Assembly: GCA_027485915.1 (NCBI GenBank)
Contig: JAIXQA010000022.1
Span: 1-64,000, forward strand
Direction of reading: 5' to 3'
DNA length: 64,000 bases
Origin: Alphaproteobacteria bacterium
GTDB taxonomy: Bacteria; Pseudomonadota; Alphaproteobacteria; Caulobacterales; Aquidulcibacteraceae
Below are positions 7,239-16,527 of this stretch, piece by piece. Under the pieces are notes generated by a model that worked only from the letters and a program-made list of their open reading frames with translations, was not told where the DNA came from and searched no databases. Numbering within the stretch: position 1 is the first letter of the stretch; each line of letters opens with the position of its first letter. A program made the translations under genes and the position numbers.

Positions 7239-9976
7239 CCACCGCCTTTTAACATCGCCCGCAGGCCGCCGCTGGTAAGGGCGGCCACATCGAGAAGGGC
7301 CGCCGGTAACATCACATCAGGTGGCGCGCAGAGATAGAGCGGTTTCCAAGTTGGATTGAACTTGTCCTTAAAGCGGCGAAGCCCCCGGAAGCCATAAACT
7401 TCCTCGCCCTCTTCAAACACAATCGCGCCAAGCCGGACAAGGAAAGGCGCGCCTTTAAGGTCAGAGAGGCCAGAAAGAGGGGCCATGGCTAAATCAAAGC
7501 GGCGATAGTTTTGTTCTTTGGCCCAGAGCGCTATTTCGACGAATAAATAGTCCATCACCCCATGCGGCGCGCTGGGGCTATGGCGCATCAAATCAATCGC
7601 GATTTCTTCACCATCGGGTGTGGTCCACAGGCTTGCAAAGGCGATCATGGCGCCCGCTTTGTCGCGCACATAGGCTGTTGGGAAGCGGCTGAGATAGCTG
7701 CGGTCAAAGGTGCCGAGTGAGAAGGTTTTCTCCCCGCCATGATGGGCGCGCAGCCACGCCCGCGAAATGGGTTCCATTTCGTCTAACAGGCCCGCAGTCT
7801 CTGAAGCCGGGCTATAGAAAAAGCGTACATCTTCGCGCGCCATTCTATTGCGCGAGGTGCGTAGGTTTTGCGCGTCTTTGCCAGTTAGGGTGAAGGTTTC
7901 AAGGTCGACAATAGCGGTCTCGCCAATTTTGCGCACGACATAGCCGCTTTCGGCAAAATCAGGCACCAATTCGCGCGAGACGGCGTAATAAATTGGCCGC
8001 GCACCGACTTGCTCGGCCGCTTCACGCACGTGGCGGAGCAGGGTTTGTCGCTCACCCGCAGGGCCCACCGGATCGCCGTAAATGATCCAGCGATTGCCGC
8101 GCGCGCGGTACATCACAAAGCTCTCGCCGCTTTCTGAAAACCGGAATAACTTATCGCCCAGAAAGGCGAGATTGGCGTCCGCACGTGGGTTCTCCGCGTG
8201 CTCCAGAATGGCTTGCGCGCGGGCCATATCGGCGGGGTCTGATGCGCGCTTTAGGTTTGCGCGCCACGGTGTGAGCAAGGCCCAAATGGCGATGAACAGG
8301 GTCATAATGCATGCTGCCGTCAAGGCACGTAGGCTACGCGCGGCATCCTTATCGCGCACAAAGTCCCACCACAGCTCAGCCCGGAATTCCACATTCTGAT
8401 AGGCAAATAGGCTGAGCCATCCCGCTGCGGCGACAGCGCCTGCCAGGGCTGCGATCCACGCAGGGGACAAGTGATTGGGGCCAAGGGCGGATTTGCGGGT
8501 AAAGGCCGCCCCACAAGGCAGGGTCAAGGCTAGCACAATAGCGAGGATGGTGGCCTCTTCCCAATCAAGGCCTTTGGCGAGGGAAAAAATGATCCCAACG
8601 CTTAAGAGTATAATCGCCCCACCCCAGGCAGCAGCCACTTTGCGCCACAGCCCAGCGGCGATCAGTAAGAGCAGTACGCCGACGATCGAGGCGGCAAAGT
8701 GGGAGAGGTCTGAAATCGCCCGCAAATCCCAAGCGTCAATGGCTTGCATACGGGCAGAAAGCGCGGGCGTTGCCACCGAACTTATTAGGATCAGGCCCGC
8801 CATAAAGACCAAGGTTGAGAGAATGCGCGGCGAAAGCTCTAACGTGGCTTCACCCAATGTCATGCCAAGCCGCGCGCTGAGGCGGGCCCCAAGACTATTG
8901 CCCATGGTCCGCGCGGCTTTCGCAGCCGGTCGTGCCGCTGGGGCTGCATGGTCAAGGCCTAAAATGATGGTGCCAATCACCAGCGGAATGAAGGTATAGA
9001 TCAAGCGGTAGACGACAAGTGCCACAGCGGCCCCCGGCGTATCTTGGGTCACTGGCGCCAAAGTCAAAATCGCGGCTTCGAAAATCCCAAAGCCGCCGGG
9101 CGTACCCGATAAAGCACCCAATAGTCCTGCCAGCACATAGACGGCCAAGAAAGCGGGGTAAGACCAGCCGCCATGGTCGGGCAGCAGGAAATAAAGCACA
9201 CCCGCTGCACACATCCATTCTACCACCGTGATCGCGAGTTGGGTGAACGCCTTGCCAAATTCTGGCCGGTGGATCACCGCCTCACCAATGCGGGCTTGGC
9301 CCGCCCCAAAGCGCGCATAGACCAGCCACAAGGCACCTGGAACCAACAAGAGAAGCCCAAGAAGATACCAAACGAGCGCGTGAAACGGGCCATGCAGCGC
9401 AATCTCTGGTGCGGCATAAAGAAGGCCAAGGGCAGCAGCTGTCAGGCCACCCAATTGCACCGCAGACCCTGTCAGAAATGACAGGGTACCAATTTCAGCA
9501 GGCTGTAAGCCCCATTTACGATAAAGTCGCAGGCGCGCGGTACCCGCTGTCACCCACGAATAGCCAAGACTATTGGCCAAAGCATAAGCCGCAATGCTGG
9601 CGCGTGCCGTGCGGGCGCGTGGCAGGCTCTTGCCCAACATCGTCAAGGCAAATCGGTCATTGAAGGTCAGGGCCGTATAGGCTAGGCCAACACAGGCGAT
9701 GGCACCCAAGAGGCTCCATGGATTAACCGCTTCAAAAGCGACCTTCAAATCCTGAAGACTATGGCGCGTCATCTCCTCATTGATGAAAACCAGCGCAACC
9801 ATGAAGACGCCAAGGCTGATAGCGGCCGTTAGCAGTGGATGGGTCAGGCTACCCCTCGCGCGACCCCAAACAGCACCCAGCATCGTGCGCCAAGCTGCCG
9901 TGCGAGCCTCTTCTTCTTCGATGTGCTCGATAGTGTTTGGGTTGGGTATCGTCACAGGCAGGCATGTTGCCTGCAT
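7235..9976 (-). CDS. mprF: Bifunctional lysylphosphatidylglycerol flippase/synthetase
   Basis: About 913 residues in the MprF layout. The N-terminal half holds many membrane segments (UPF0104/flippase type, for example GVFMVALVFINEE and FGIFEAAILTLAPVT). The C-terminal soluble DUF2156 GNAT-like domain starts near residue 580 (FSESGESFVMYRARGNRW). MprF adds lysine or alanine from aminoacyl-tRNA to phosphatidylglycerol and flips the product, lowering negative surface charge and protecting against cationic peptides. The frame extends to a TTG at 10000, but ATG at 9976 is the first standard start and is preferred. The amino acid used cannot be read from the sequence. Confidence 0.9.
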   Translation of the reverse strand: MQATCLPVTIPNPNTIEHIEEEEARTAAWRTMLGAVWGRARGSLTHPLLTAAISLGVFMVALVFINEEMTRHSLQDLKVAFEAVNPWSLLGAIACVGLAYTALTFNDRFALTMLGKSLPRARTARASIAAYALANSLGYSWVTAGTARLRLYRKWGLQPAEIGTLSFLTGSAVQLGGLTAAALGLLYAAPEIALHGPFHALVWYLLGLLLLVPGALWLVYARFGAGQARIGEAVIHRPEFGKAFTQLAITVVEWMCAAGVLYFLLPDHGGWSYPAFLAVYVLAGLLGALSGTPGGFGIFEAAILTLAPVTQDTPGAAVALVVYRLIYTFIPLVIGTIILGLDHAAPAARPAAKAARTMGNSLGARLSARLGMTLGEATLELSPRILSTLVFMAGLILISSVATPALSARMQAIDAWDLRAISDLSHFAASIVGVLLLLIAAGLWRKVAAAWGGAIILLSVGIIFSLAKGLDWEEATILAIVLALTLPCGAAFTRKSALGPNHLSPAWIAALAGAVAAAGWLSLFAYQNVEFRAELWWDFVRDKDAARSLRALTAACIMTLFIAIWALLTPWRANLKRASDPADMARAQAILEHAENPRADANLAFLGDKLFRFSESGESFVMYRARGNRWIIYGDPVGPAGERQTLLRHVREAAEQVGARPIYYAVSRELVPDFAESGYVVRKIGETAIVDLETFTLTGKDAQNLRTSRNRMAREDVRFFYSPASETAGLLDEMEPISRAWLRAHHGGEKTFSLGTFDRSYLSRFPTAYVRDKAGAMIAFASLWTTPDGEEIAIDLMRHSPSAPHGVMDYLFVEIALWAKEQNYRRFDLAMAPLSGLSDLKGAPFLVRLGAIVFEEGEEVYGFRGLRRFKDKFNPTWKPLYLCAPPDVMLPAALLDVAALTSGGLRAMLKGGG

Positions 9977-10030
9977 TACGCGGGCAAAACAATCGCACAA
10001 TTGTGTCGGTAAGGTTTCTGTTGGTTTCGC

Positions 10031-10510
10031 TTAAGCCGCGATATCGCGCACTTTGGCTCGGAAGAGATCGCGCGCAAGCCCTTTTCCAAAAATCGCGAGG
10101 GCTTGGCCTCCCGCAAAATCACGCACGCCAGCGACACGGGCAAAGCCTGCGAAGGTCACGAAAATATCCTGCAATGCCTCTGGCTCATGGGTGACAATGG
10201 CGGCGTCATAGCTGGCCAATTGGTCTTTTGACAAAGACGTGGTTACCCCATCAGGTGCCCACAAGATGCGAATAGAGTCTTCGCAACGGGTCGCCTCATG
10301 GCTCAATTCAAAGTGCACGCCGGGGAATTGGCGGGCCAAAAGGGCAACATGCGCACCGGCATCGGTTGCCATGACTTCGATCACATGGGCGCACGACAGG
10401 TCTAAGGTCGTATGGACACGCTGCAACAAGGCCCAAGAGGCGCGTTGTGCACGCCGCTGTGCCATTTGGCTTTCAGATTCAATTAATTGTTTTTCTTCCG
10501 CACGCGCCAC
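10031..10510 (-). CDS. Hypothetical protein, 159 aa
   Basis: Not recognised. The N-terminus is a charged helix (EEKQLIESESQMAQRRAQR). It is followed by an alternating strand/helix pattern (SCAHVIEVMATDAGAHVALLARQFP, then AAIVTHEPEALQDIFVTFAGFARV) that loosely resembles part of a Rossmann-like fold such as a methyltransferase, but the glycine motif is absent. It starts with GTG at 10510 behind a clear AGGAG eight bases upstream. It lies 54 bases upstream of mprF in the same direction and may share its transcript. There is no signal peptide or membrane segment. Confidence 0.65.
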   Translation of the reverse strand: MARAEEKQLIESESQMAQRRAQRASWALLQRVHTTLDLSCAHVIEVMATDAGAHVALLARQFPGVHFELSHEATRCEDSIRILWAPDGVTTSLSKDQLASYDAAIVTHEPEALQDIFVTFAGFARVAGVRDFAGGQALAIFGKGLARDLFRAKVRDIAA

Positions 10511-10646
10511 AAGCGTCTCCTAATTTCTAGCCTCAGTGTGAATCGCGTTGGTAAACGAGACGTTAGGACGAAAATAAAATACAGCATCCGGTGCTTTTTT
10601 CTTTGTGGAGCGAATGAAGTTTTGCATCTGGGGGCCGCTCCAAGCT

Positions 10647-10737
10647 TGTTATTCCCGCCGGAGCGACGTGGAGAGTGGGGACCCCATAGGACTTTGCGAG
10701 AGGAGGTCCCCGATTGGCTGCGCCATCGGGGATGACA
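10647..10737. repeat. 91-bp dispersed repeat, copy 3
   Basis: It starts TGTTATTCCCGCC and ends GGGGATGACA. The length matches copies 1 and 2, with the same GGAGCG-type and GAGGTCCC blocks, but it is diverged in the middle. It sits in tandem with copy 4 in the gap between the 159-aa protein and the thioesterase. Confidence 0.85.
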
Positions 10738-10767
10738 GTAATTATTGAAACTTACACTAGCCAACCC

Positions 10768-10859
10768 TGTCATCCCCGCCGTAGCGAAGCGCAGAGCGGG
10801 GACCCCATGGGATTTTGCGGCACGAGGTCCCCGATTGGCTGACGCCATCGGGGATCACA
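10768..10859. repeat. 91-bp dispersed repeat, copy 4
   Basis: It starts TGTCATCCCCGCC and ends GGGGATCACA. It is 92 bp long, in the same orientation as copy 3 and 30 bp from it. Copies 3 and 4 share central text (GACCCCAT, GAGGTCCCCGATTGGCTG) that differs from copies 1 and 2 (GGACCTTGGTGAAGTTACGG), so the family has at least two subgroups. Confidence 0.85.
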
Positions 10860-10947
10860 GGGCTTTAGGCCCCCCCCACGAGGGGTAAGGCGATTGCACT
10901 GGGCGAAGTGGCTGGACCTGATTGGGGTGAGCCTTTAGCGTGAACCC

Positions 10948-11361
10948 ATGACACCAGACGAGATCAACCAATTCTTGGCCCAAGCGTTTAGCGGTGGAGC
11001 CCCGCCCTTGGTCGAAGCAGCAGACGGCCAGACGGCGCGCTGTCGCATCGCTTTTAGTCCCAATCAGATCCGGCCGGGGGGTACTTTGTCTGGACCAACC
11101 ATGATGGCCCTTGCTGATACGGCGGCCTATGCTTTGGTACTTTCAGCCATTGGGTTTGAGCCTTTGGCCGTGACCACCAATTTGTCGATCCAATTCATGC
11201 GCAAGCCTAAACCTAAGGATTTGATTGCCGAGGTGCGCATGATGAAGCTGGGCAAGACGATGGCAGTGATGGATGCGGGCATCAGGTCTGACGGCGAAAC
11301 TGATTTGGTCGCTCATGCCGTCATTACCTATGCCATCCCCCCAAAGAAGGGCGCGCTATGA
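10948..11361 (+). CDS. PaaI-type hotdog-fold thioesterase
   Basis: A 137-residue single hotdog domain. The central helix segment RPGGTLSGPTMMALADTAAY contains the conserved Gly and acidic residue of PaaI-type acyl-CoA thioesterases. It is followed by the strand TTNLSIQFMRKPKPKDLIAEV, characteristic of this group. It would hydrolyse acyl- or aryl-CoA esters; the exact substrate is unknown. It is first in a run of close genes (thioesterase, DUF423, epoxide hydrolase-like), and its stop overlaps the next ATG by four bases. Confidence 0.88.
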   Translation: MTPDEINQFLAQAFSGGAPPLVEAADGQTARCRIAFSPNQIRPGGTLSGPTMMALADTAAYALVLSAIGFEPLAVTTNLSIQFMRKPKPKDLIAEVRMMKLGKTMAVMDAGIRSDGETDLVAHAVITYAIPPKKGAL

Positions 11362-11726
11362 AGCAAAATAACTTGTTGGGCCTGATCTGTGTGTCCGGCT
11401 TTTTGGCGGTAGCGATCGGGGCGTTTGGGGCCCACGGCCTGACAAGCCCGCAGGCCAAGGCTTGGGTCGAGACGGGGTCTGGCCAACATATGGCCCACAC
11501 TTTGGTGCTGTTTGTCTGTGTGTGGCTCCAAACGCAAGGCTATCCCAAGGCGCGCTTTGCTGTGCCACTGTTCGCCCTTGGCATCTGCTTATTTGCGGGG
11601 TCACTCTATGCTTTGGCCCTTGGTGCCCCACGCGCGGTCGCAATGGCCGCACCTTTGGGCGGCCTCAGCTTGCTTGCAGCATGGGCTTGCCTTGTTTGGG
11701 CCTGTCTCAGCCGAAAGGAAACCTGA
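11358..11726 (+). CDS. DUF423 membrane protein
   Basis: A 122-residue protein with four hydrophobic segments. The family hallmark AVAIGAFGAHGL lies near residues 17-28, and HMAHTLVLFVCVWL follows as second segment. DUF423 (YwdK-like) proteins are small inner-membrane proteins of unknown function, found widely in Proteobacteria and Bacillus. It is translationally coupled to the thioesterase by a four-base overlap and lies one base before the hydrolase start. Confidence 0.88.
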   Translation: MKQNNLLGLICVSGFLAVAIGAFGAHGLTSPQAKAWVETGSGQHMAHTLVLFVCVWLQTQGYPKARFAVPLFALGICLFAGSLYALALGAPRAVAMAAPLGGLSLLAAWACLVWACLSRKET

Positions 11727-11727
11727 C

Positions 11728-12732
11728 ATGAACCCGATTGATTGGGCCCAGTTTGGCTTGTTTGCCCCAGAGATCCTGCCCGTCAATGGTATCGAGATGG
11801 CGGTTTGGGATACGGGTACTGCATCAGCGATGCCGCCCGTGGTTTTGTGCCATGGCTATCCAGAACTTGCGTTTTCTTGGCGGCATCAAGTGGTGGGTCT
11901 GCCCCAAGCGGGCATTCGCGCGATCGCCCCGGACCTACGCGGCTATGGCCTAACCTCGGCACCTGATGCTGTCGAAGCCTATGATCTCGACACGTTGACC
12001 GGCGATCTTGCCGCACTCTTGGATGCCAAAGGGATCGAAAAGGCCGTCTTTTGCGGGCACGATTGGGGCGGGCTGATCGTCTGGGCCATGGCGACCCGTA
12101 GACCTGACCGAGTAGCTGGTGTGATCGGCGTCAATACGCCCTATACGAAGCGGCCATCCATTGACCCGATTGCCCTATATGAGCAGCGCTTTGGCCCGGA
12201 TCATTACATCATCTTCTTCCAAAAGCCTAGTGCAATGGAAGCGATTTTGGAAGAGGATATCGACAAGACCTTCCGCTTCTATATGCGCCGCTCTGCGGTC
12301 ACGCCGCTGGAATTTGACGCCCGCCCAGAAGGCAAGCGTAATCACGCTTTTCAACTGGCCTTACAAAGCTTTGACAAAAGCAAAGCGACCCACCCCTTGC
12401 TAAACGCGGCCGAGCATCAGGTTTATGTCGATACCTTCACCCGTACAGGCTTTCGTGGTGGGATTAATTGGTATCGCAACTTCACCCGCAATTGGCTCGA
12501 TAGTGCCGATATTGCAGATCTTGTCGTCCAGCCCAGCCTGATGATCATGGCCGAAAATGACGTGGTCTTGCCGCCCTCTGCGGCAGATGGAATGGAAAAA
12601 TATGTGCCAGACCTCGACCGTGTGCTGATTAAAGGCTGTGGCCATTGGACCCAGCAAGAAAAGCCAGAAGAGACCAATAAAGCCATTGCCGACTGGATGC
12701 ACACCCGCTTTGGCAGCTTGCGCGCGTCGTGA
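11728..12732 (+). CDS. Alpha/beta hydrolase, epoxide hydrolase-like
   Basis: A 334-residue alpha/beta hydrolase. The oxyanion motif is HGYPELAFSW near residue 38. The nucleophile elbow GHDWGG has Asp rather than Ser, which marks the epoxide hydrolase/dehalogenase group. The C-terminal His is in GCGHWTQQEKPEE. Such enzymes open epoxides through an alkyl-enzyme ester. The frame is open back to 11512, but that part overlaps the DUF423 gene; ATG at 11728 starts the homologous region (PIDWAQFG). It follows the DUF423 gene without a gap. Confidence 0.88.
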   Translation: MNPIDWAQFGLFAPEILPVNGIEMAVWDTGTASAMPPVVLCHGYPELAFSWRHQVVGLPQAGIRAIAPDLRGYGLTSAPDAVEAYDLDTLTGDLAALLDAKGIEKAVFCGHDWGGLIVWAMATRRPDRVAGVIGVNTPYTKRPSIDPIALYEQRFGPDHYIIFFQKPSAMEAILEEDIDKTFRFYMRRSAVTPLEFDARPEGKRNHAFQLALQSFDKSKATHPLLNAAEHQVYVDTFTRTGFRGGINWYRNFTRNWLDSADIADLVVQPSLMIMAENDVVLPPSAADGMEKYVPDLDRVLIKGCGHWTQQEKPEETNKAIADWMHTRFGSLRAS

Positions 12733-12804
12733 ACGGCCCACTGTTACCTACCTTGAACGCCTGTGCGACGCGTTCTAAGCGATGTTCGTACAAGAAAGAT
12801 CCAA

Positions 12805-13797
12805 ATGCCCGATTCTGCTTCAATTCGCCGCGCGCTTTATCCCCAGATTGAACCTTTTCAGACAGGGCGGCTGGCCGTCAGTGACTTGCACACGATATAT
12901 TTTGAGCAAGTCGGCACGCCTGATGGCACCCCAGTTATCTGCCTGCATGGTGGACCCGGCGGCGGCATGAGCCCTGATATGCGGCGCTTCTTTCATCCCA
13001 AGAAATGGCACATCATTGGCTTTGACCAGCGCGGCTGCGGGAATTCCACCCCTCACGCCGAAACCCGCGAGAATACGACCTGGGATTTGGTGGAAGATAT
13101 CGAAAAACTTCGGGTGCATCTGGGGATTGAGGCTTGGGCCGTATTTGGCGGCTCGTGGGGTTCAACCTTGGCCTTAGCTTATGCGATCAAGCATCCAGAT
13201 CGGGTCTTAAGCCTGACCTTGCGTGGCATTTTCCTGATTAGCCAAGCCGAGATCGCTTGGTTTTATCAATATGGGGCCAGCAATTTGTTCCCAGATGCGT
13301 TTGACCGCTATGTCAGCGTGATTCCAGAAGTAGAGCGGCACGATATTGTGGGTGCCTTTCATAAGCGTTTGTTTAGTGAGGATCGTGATACCCGTATCTT
13401 GGCCGCCCGCGCTTGGGCCCGCTGGGAAGGGGATTGCTTGTCGATGAAGGGGCCGGATGCGCGCCCCGGGCGCTTTGAGGAAGACCGGTTTGTTGAAGCC
13501 TTCGCCCGGATTGAAAACCACTATTTCATCCATAAGGGCTTCTTTGAAACCGATCGCTGGTTATTAGACCATGCGTCGGTGTTGAAATCGATCCCGATCC
13601 AGATCGTTCATGGGCGCTATGACGTTTTGACGCCTCTTTCCTCTGCTTGGGCGTTGAAAAAGGTCGTACCCCATGCCCAGTTGGAAATCATTGGCGATGC
13701 GGGCCATGCGAGCCTTGAGCCCGGTATCGTCGATGCATTGGTGCGCTATACCGATGATTTAGCTGTCGGGTTTGAACAAAGCCGCAATCAGTCCTAA
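12805..13797 (+). CDS. pip: Prolyl aminopeptidase
   Basis: A 330-residue serine peptidase of family S33 that removes N-terminal proline. It shows the oxyanion segment CLHGGPGGGMSP, the family signature FDQRGCGNSTPHAETREN, the nucleophile elbow GGSWGSTLAL, the catalytic Asp in GRYDVLTP, and the His in GDAGHASLEPG. The open frame reaches 12763, but ATG at 12805 (MPDSASIRR) fits the usual N-terminus. It ends next to the YgfZ gene and is probably co-transcribed with it. It is cytoplasmic, with no signal peptide. Confidence 0.92.
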   Translation: MPDSASIRRALYPQIEPFQTGRLAVSDLHTIYFEQVGTPDGTPVICLHGGPGGGMSPDMRRFFHPKKWHIIGFDQRGCGNSTPHAETRENTTWDLVEDIEKLRVHLGIEAWAVFGGSWGSTLALAYAIKHPDRVLSLTLRGIFLISQAEIAWFYQYGASNLFPDAFDRYVSVIPEVERHDIVGAFHKRLFSEDRDTRILAARAWARWEGDCLSMKGPDARPGRFEEDRFVEAFARIENHYFIHKGFFETDRWLLDHASVLKSIPIQIVHGRYDVLTPLSSAWALKKVVPHAQLEIIGDAGHASLEPGIVDALVRYTDDLAVGFEQSRNQS

Positions 13798-13806
13798 GTG
13801 AAGGGC

Positions 13807-14646
13807 ATGGTTGATTTTGTTTCCTTTCCAAAGCGCGGACTAGTCTGTGTAGCTGGCCCAGATGCAGCGACCCTGCTGGACGGGCTTTTGACCCACAATG
13901 TCGACGGGGCGGGGCCAGAGACTTGCATCTATGCGGCGATGCTCACGCCGCAGGGCAAGTTCTTGTTTGAGCTCTTCATCACCGCGCCTGAGGCAGGGAC
14001 CTATTGGATCGATGTGTCTGAGCCCGCAAGCTTTGCCAAGCGTTTGAGTCTTTATCGTTTGCGCTCAAACGTGACGATTGAGGACAAGAGCGAGGCCTTT
14101 TTGGTGGGCGCGGCATGGCAAACAAGTGCTTTGCCAACAAGCGCCTTATTCTATCCAGACCCTCGCAACGCTGATTTGCCACATCGCTTCATAGTCCCGC
14201 GCGCTGACTTCGCCTCTCAGTCTGAGCCAGCCGCCTCAGCGACCTATGAGCAAGAGCGCTTAGGCCTTGGCGTGCCTGACCTTGCTGCAGACCTATTGGT
14301 TGAGAAGGACTTCATTCTGGAAGGTCTGATGGACGAAATGGGCGGGGTGGATTTTCATAAGGGCTGCTATGTCGGCCAAGAAATGACCAGCCGGATGAAG
14401 CGGCGCACCACGGTTAAGACAAAACTCTGTCGGGTACGTTTTGATGGGGCAGCCCCCGAATTTGAGACCCCAATCTTAGCGGATGGCTGGGAGGTTGGGC
14501 GGATGCGCAGTGCCAGCCAAGGCCTGGGTCTTGCCTTGATCCGCTTTGATCGCGCGCAAAAGGCCATGGCCGAAGGCCATGAATTGCGCGCGGGAGAACA
14601 AACGATAAAGCTAGATCCACCCGAATGGATGATTGTTCCGGCTTAG
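13807..14646 (+). CDS. ygfZ: Folate-binding protein YgfZ
   Basis: A 279-residue GcvT-like protein that needs tetrahydrofolate and helps assemble or repair iron-sulfur clusters. The diagnostic motif is seen as HKGCYVGQEMTSRMKRR near residues 183-199, including the conserved Cys. The N-terminal GcvT-like half (LLDGLLTHNV, AAMLTPQGKFLFELF) is intact. A GTG at 13798 directly after the peptidase stop is also in frame; ATG at 13807 starts the family's usual first strand (VDFVSFPKRGLVCVAG). Its last bases overlap the convergent AEC transporter stop by four bases. Confidence 0.9.
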   Translation: MVDFVSFPKRGLVCVAGPDAATLLDGLLTHNVDGAGPETCIYAAMLTPQGKFLFELFITAPEAGTYWIDVSEPASFAKRLSLYRLRSNVTIEDKSEAFLVGAAWQTSALPTSALFYPDPRNADLPHRFIVPRADFASQSEPAASATYEQERLGLGVPDLAADLLVEKDFILEGLMDEMGGVDFHKGCYVGQEMTSRMKRRTTVKTKLCRVRFDGAAPEFETPILADGWEVGRMRSASQGLGLALIRFDRAQKAMAEGHELRAGEQTIKLDPPEWMIVPA

Positions 14647-15569
14647 ACGGCTAGGCTGGCTGCAAGGCTCAGCGTGATGATCGATATGCAAGTGGTCAGA
14701 AAGACAGCGCGTGCAGCCGTGTCCCCCCACACCTCTGCCTGTTGGGCTTGGATAAACACATTCACCGCGCTGGGGCAGGCGGCAAGGATTGTCGCGGCGA
14801 GGGCAAGGTCACGTGGCGCGCCAATCACGGCCATGCCGCCTGCCATCATGACGGGCAGCGCGATGCATTTAACCGCGACGACAAGGCCCAGATCGCGCCT
14901 CGATTGGTTTTGTGCACTTTTTAAGCTGGTTGCCATGACAATGCCGAGAGCGACGAGCCCTGCGGGGCTAGCCGCAGCCCCAAGCATATCTAATGGCCGC
15001 ATGAGGGCAGGCGGCAGCTGCAAGCCCGTCAGAGCGATCAGAAAGCCAATAAGGGCGCCCATGCTGACGGGATTGGTAAGCCCACCCAGCATTGCGCGGC
15101 GCGCCGCCTTCGGGTCTGGCGCAGGCTTGGCCAGATAAAGCCCCGCGACGCCCAAGCCTACAATCAGGATATTTTCTAGCGCGACAAAGGCTGCAGCCAT
15201 GGCAAGGACCTCTGGCCCGAACAGGCTTGCGACAATGGCCGTGCCCAAAAAGGCGGTATTGCCGCTGGAAGCCGCAAAGCCTACACCGGCTTGGCTGGTG
15301 GCGGGCAGGCGGAGGAGGATGGCACCGGCTCTGGCCAAAACATGTCCGGCCAGCAATACAGCCACCCACACAGCTAGGACTGACCCCTCGGTCAACGTGG
15401 GTGCTGGAGCCTTAGCCATAGAAGTCAGCAAAAGGGATGGGAAGGCCAGCCAGAACACAAAGCGTGACAGGCCCGAGGCGGTGGTAGCATCAAAAAGCCC
15501 GGCCTTTGCCCCTGCCCATCCCAGCCCGATGAGGCCAAAAATAGGCAAAGTGATCCACAGAACGTCCAC
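14643..15569 (-). CDS. AEC family transporter
   Basis: About 308 residues with roughly ten hydrophobic segments in two halves, fitting the auxin efflux carrier/malonate transporter family. Examples are VLWITLPIFGLIGLGWAGAK at the start and GLVALGIVMATSL near the middle. These are secondary exporters of organic acids; the substrate is unknown. The frame stays open to 15692, but GTG at 15569 has AGGA eight bases upstream and begins the first membrane helix at residue 2, so it is preferred. It lies 40 bases after the hydratase gene, same strand, likely one operon. Confidence 0.85.
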   Translation of the reverse strand: MDVLWITLPIFGLIGLGWAGAKAGLFDATTASGLSRFVFWLAFPSLLLTSMAKAPAPTLTEGSVLAVWVAVLLAGHVLARAGAILLRLPATSQAGVGFAASSGNTAFLGTAIVASLFGPEVLAMAAAFVALENILIVGLGVAGLYLAKPAPDPKAARRAMLGGLTNPVSMGALIGFLIALTGLQLPPALMRPLDMLGAAASPAGLVALGIVMATSLKSAQNQSRRDLGLVVAVKCIALPVMMAGGMAVIGAPRDLALAATILAACPSAVNVFIQAQQAEVWGDTAARAVFLTTCISIITLSLAASLAV

Positions 15570-15609
15570 ACGCGGTCCTTTTATTTGCTGGCCCGCTGCG
15601 GGCGCTAGT

Positions 15610-16416
15610 TTATCGGCCCGTGAATTGCGCCACTTGCTTGGACAAGAAGGCCATGACGCCAATACGGAAATCCTTGGTGCGACCCGCATCACGCTGCAAA
15701 TCGCGCTCTAAGGCCAATTGCGAATTCCAGTCATTATCCAGGCTGGCCCAAGCCGCTTTGCGGATCATCGACAGCGTCTTCGTTGGACCGCTGGCAAGGC
15801 TATGCGCCAAGCTCTTGGCTTCATCCAACAAGGTCTCGGCGGATGTGAGGCGGTTGATTAAGCCCCAGTTGAGTGCTTGAGCGGCAGGAATCTTCTCGCC
15901 CAGCAACATCATTTCCATCGCGCGGGCGCGACCCACCGCGCGCGCCAACATATAGGTTGAGCCGCCATCGGGGACGAGGCCAATGCGTCGGAAGGCTTGC
16001 AAAAAATAGGCATTTTCTGACGCCAAAATGATGTCGCCCAACAGCGCAAACGAACAGCCAATCCCTGCGGCCGCGCCATTGACGGCCGTAACCACCGGCA
16101 CGGGCAAGTCACGTATGGTCGTCACCAACGGATTGTAAATGCTCTCAAGTGCCGCACCGGCGTCCATTTGCTCGGGATCTGGGTTGCCATTCATATTCGA
16201 CGCTGTAGAGCCCAGATTGGCCCCTGAACAGAAACCTCGGCCAGCACCGGTCAGAATAATCGCCCGCGCCTCGCCAGCAGCCCGCTCAAACGCGCGCGTC
16301 ATGTCTTGGGCCATATCCAGGCCGCAAGCATTCATGGTGGCAGGGTCGTTGAGCGTCAGGATGGCAACATCGCCATCGCGTTCATAAAGGACTTTTGTAC
16401 CCTCAAACATGGTCAT
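15610..16416 (-). CDS. Enoyl-CoA hydratase/isomerase, PaaG-like
   Basis: A 268-residue crotonase-fold protein. The CoA-binding oxyanion segments are GAGRGFCSGANLG and NGAAAGIGCSFALLGD. The active-site region reads RRIGLVPDGGSTYML, with Asp at the position where classical hydratases have Glu. This is the pattern of PaaG (ring-epoxyphenylacetyl-CoA isomerase) and related isomerases. There are two ATGs (16416 and 16410); the GGGAG just upstream suits the second better. The presence of a PaaI-type thioesterase elsewhere does not by itself show phenylacetate catabolism, as no other paa genes are nearby. Confidence 0.88.
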   Translation of the reverse strand: MTMFEGTKVLYERDGDVAILTLNDPATMNACGLDMAQDMTRAFERAAGEARAIILTGAGRGFCSGANLGSTASNMNGNPDPEQMDAGAALESIYNPLVTTIRDLPVPVVTAVNGAAAGIGCSFALLGDIILASENAYFLQAFRRIGLVPDGGSTYMLARAVGRARAMEMMLLGEKIPAAQALNWGLINRLTSAETLLDEAKSLAHSLASGPTKTLSMIRKAAWASLDNDWNSQLALERDLQRDAGRTKDFRIGVMAFLSKQVAQFTGR

Positions 16417-16527
16417 CTCCCTAAGCTTCGGCTGTTCTGTGGCAGCTTTCGGCCAAACCCTAGTCTGGAACTGCGGCAGAGGGAAGGTACTTGCCTAAGG
16501 GCAAGGGCTGTAAAATTTGAACTTGGC

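Noticed and set aside
11512-11727. Extension of the epoxide hydrolase frame into the DUF423 gene
   Set aside because: It overlaps the real DUF423 coding sequence in another frame; conserved hydrolase residues begin after 11728.
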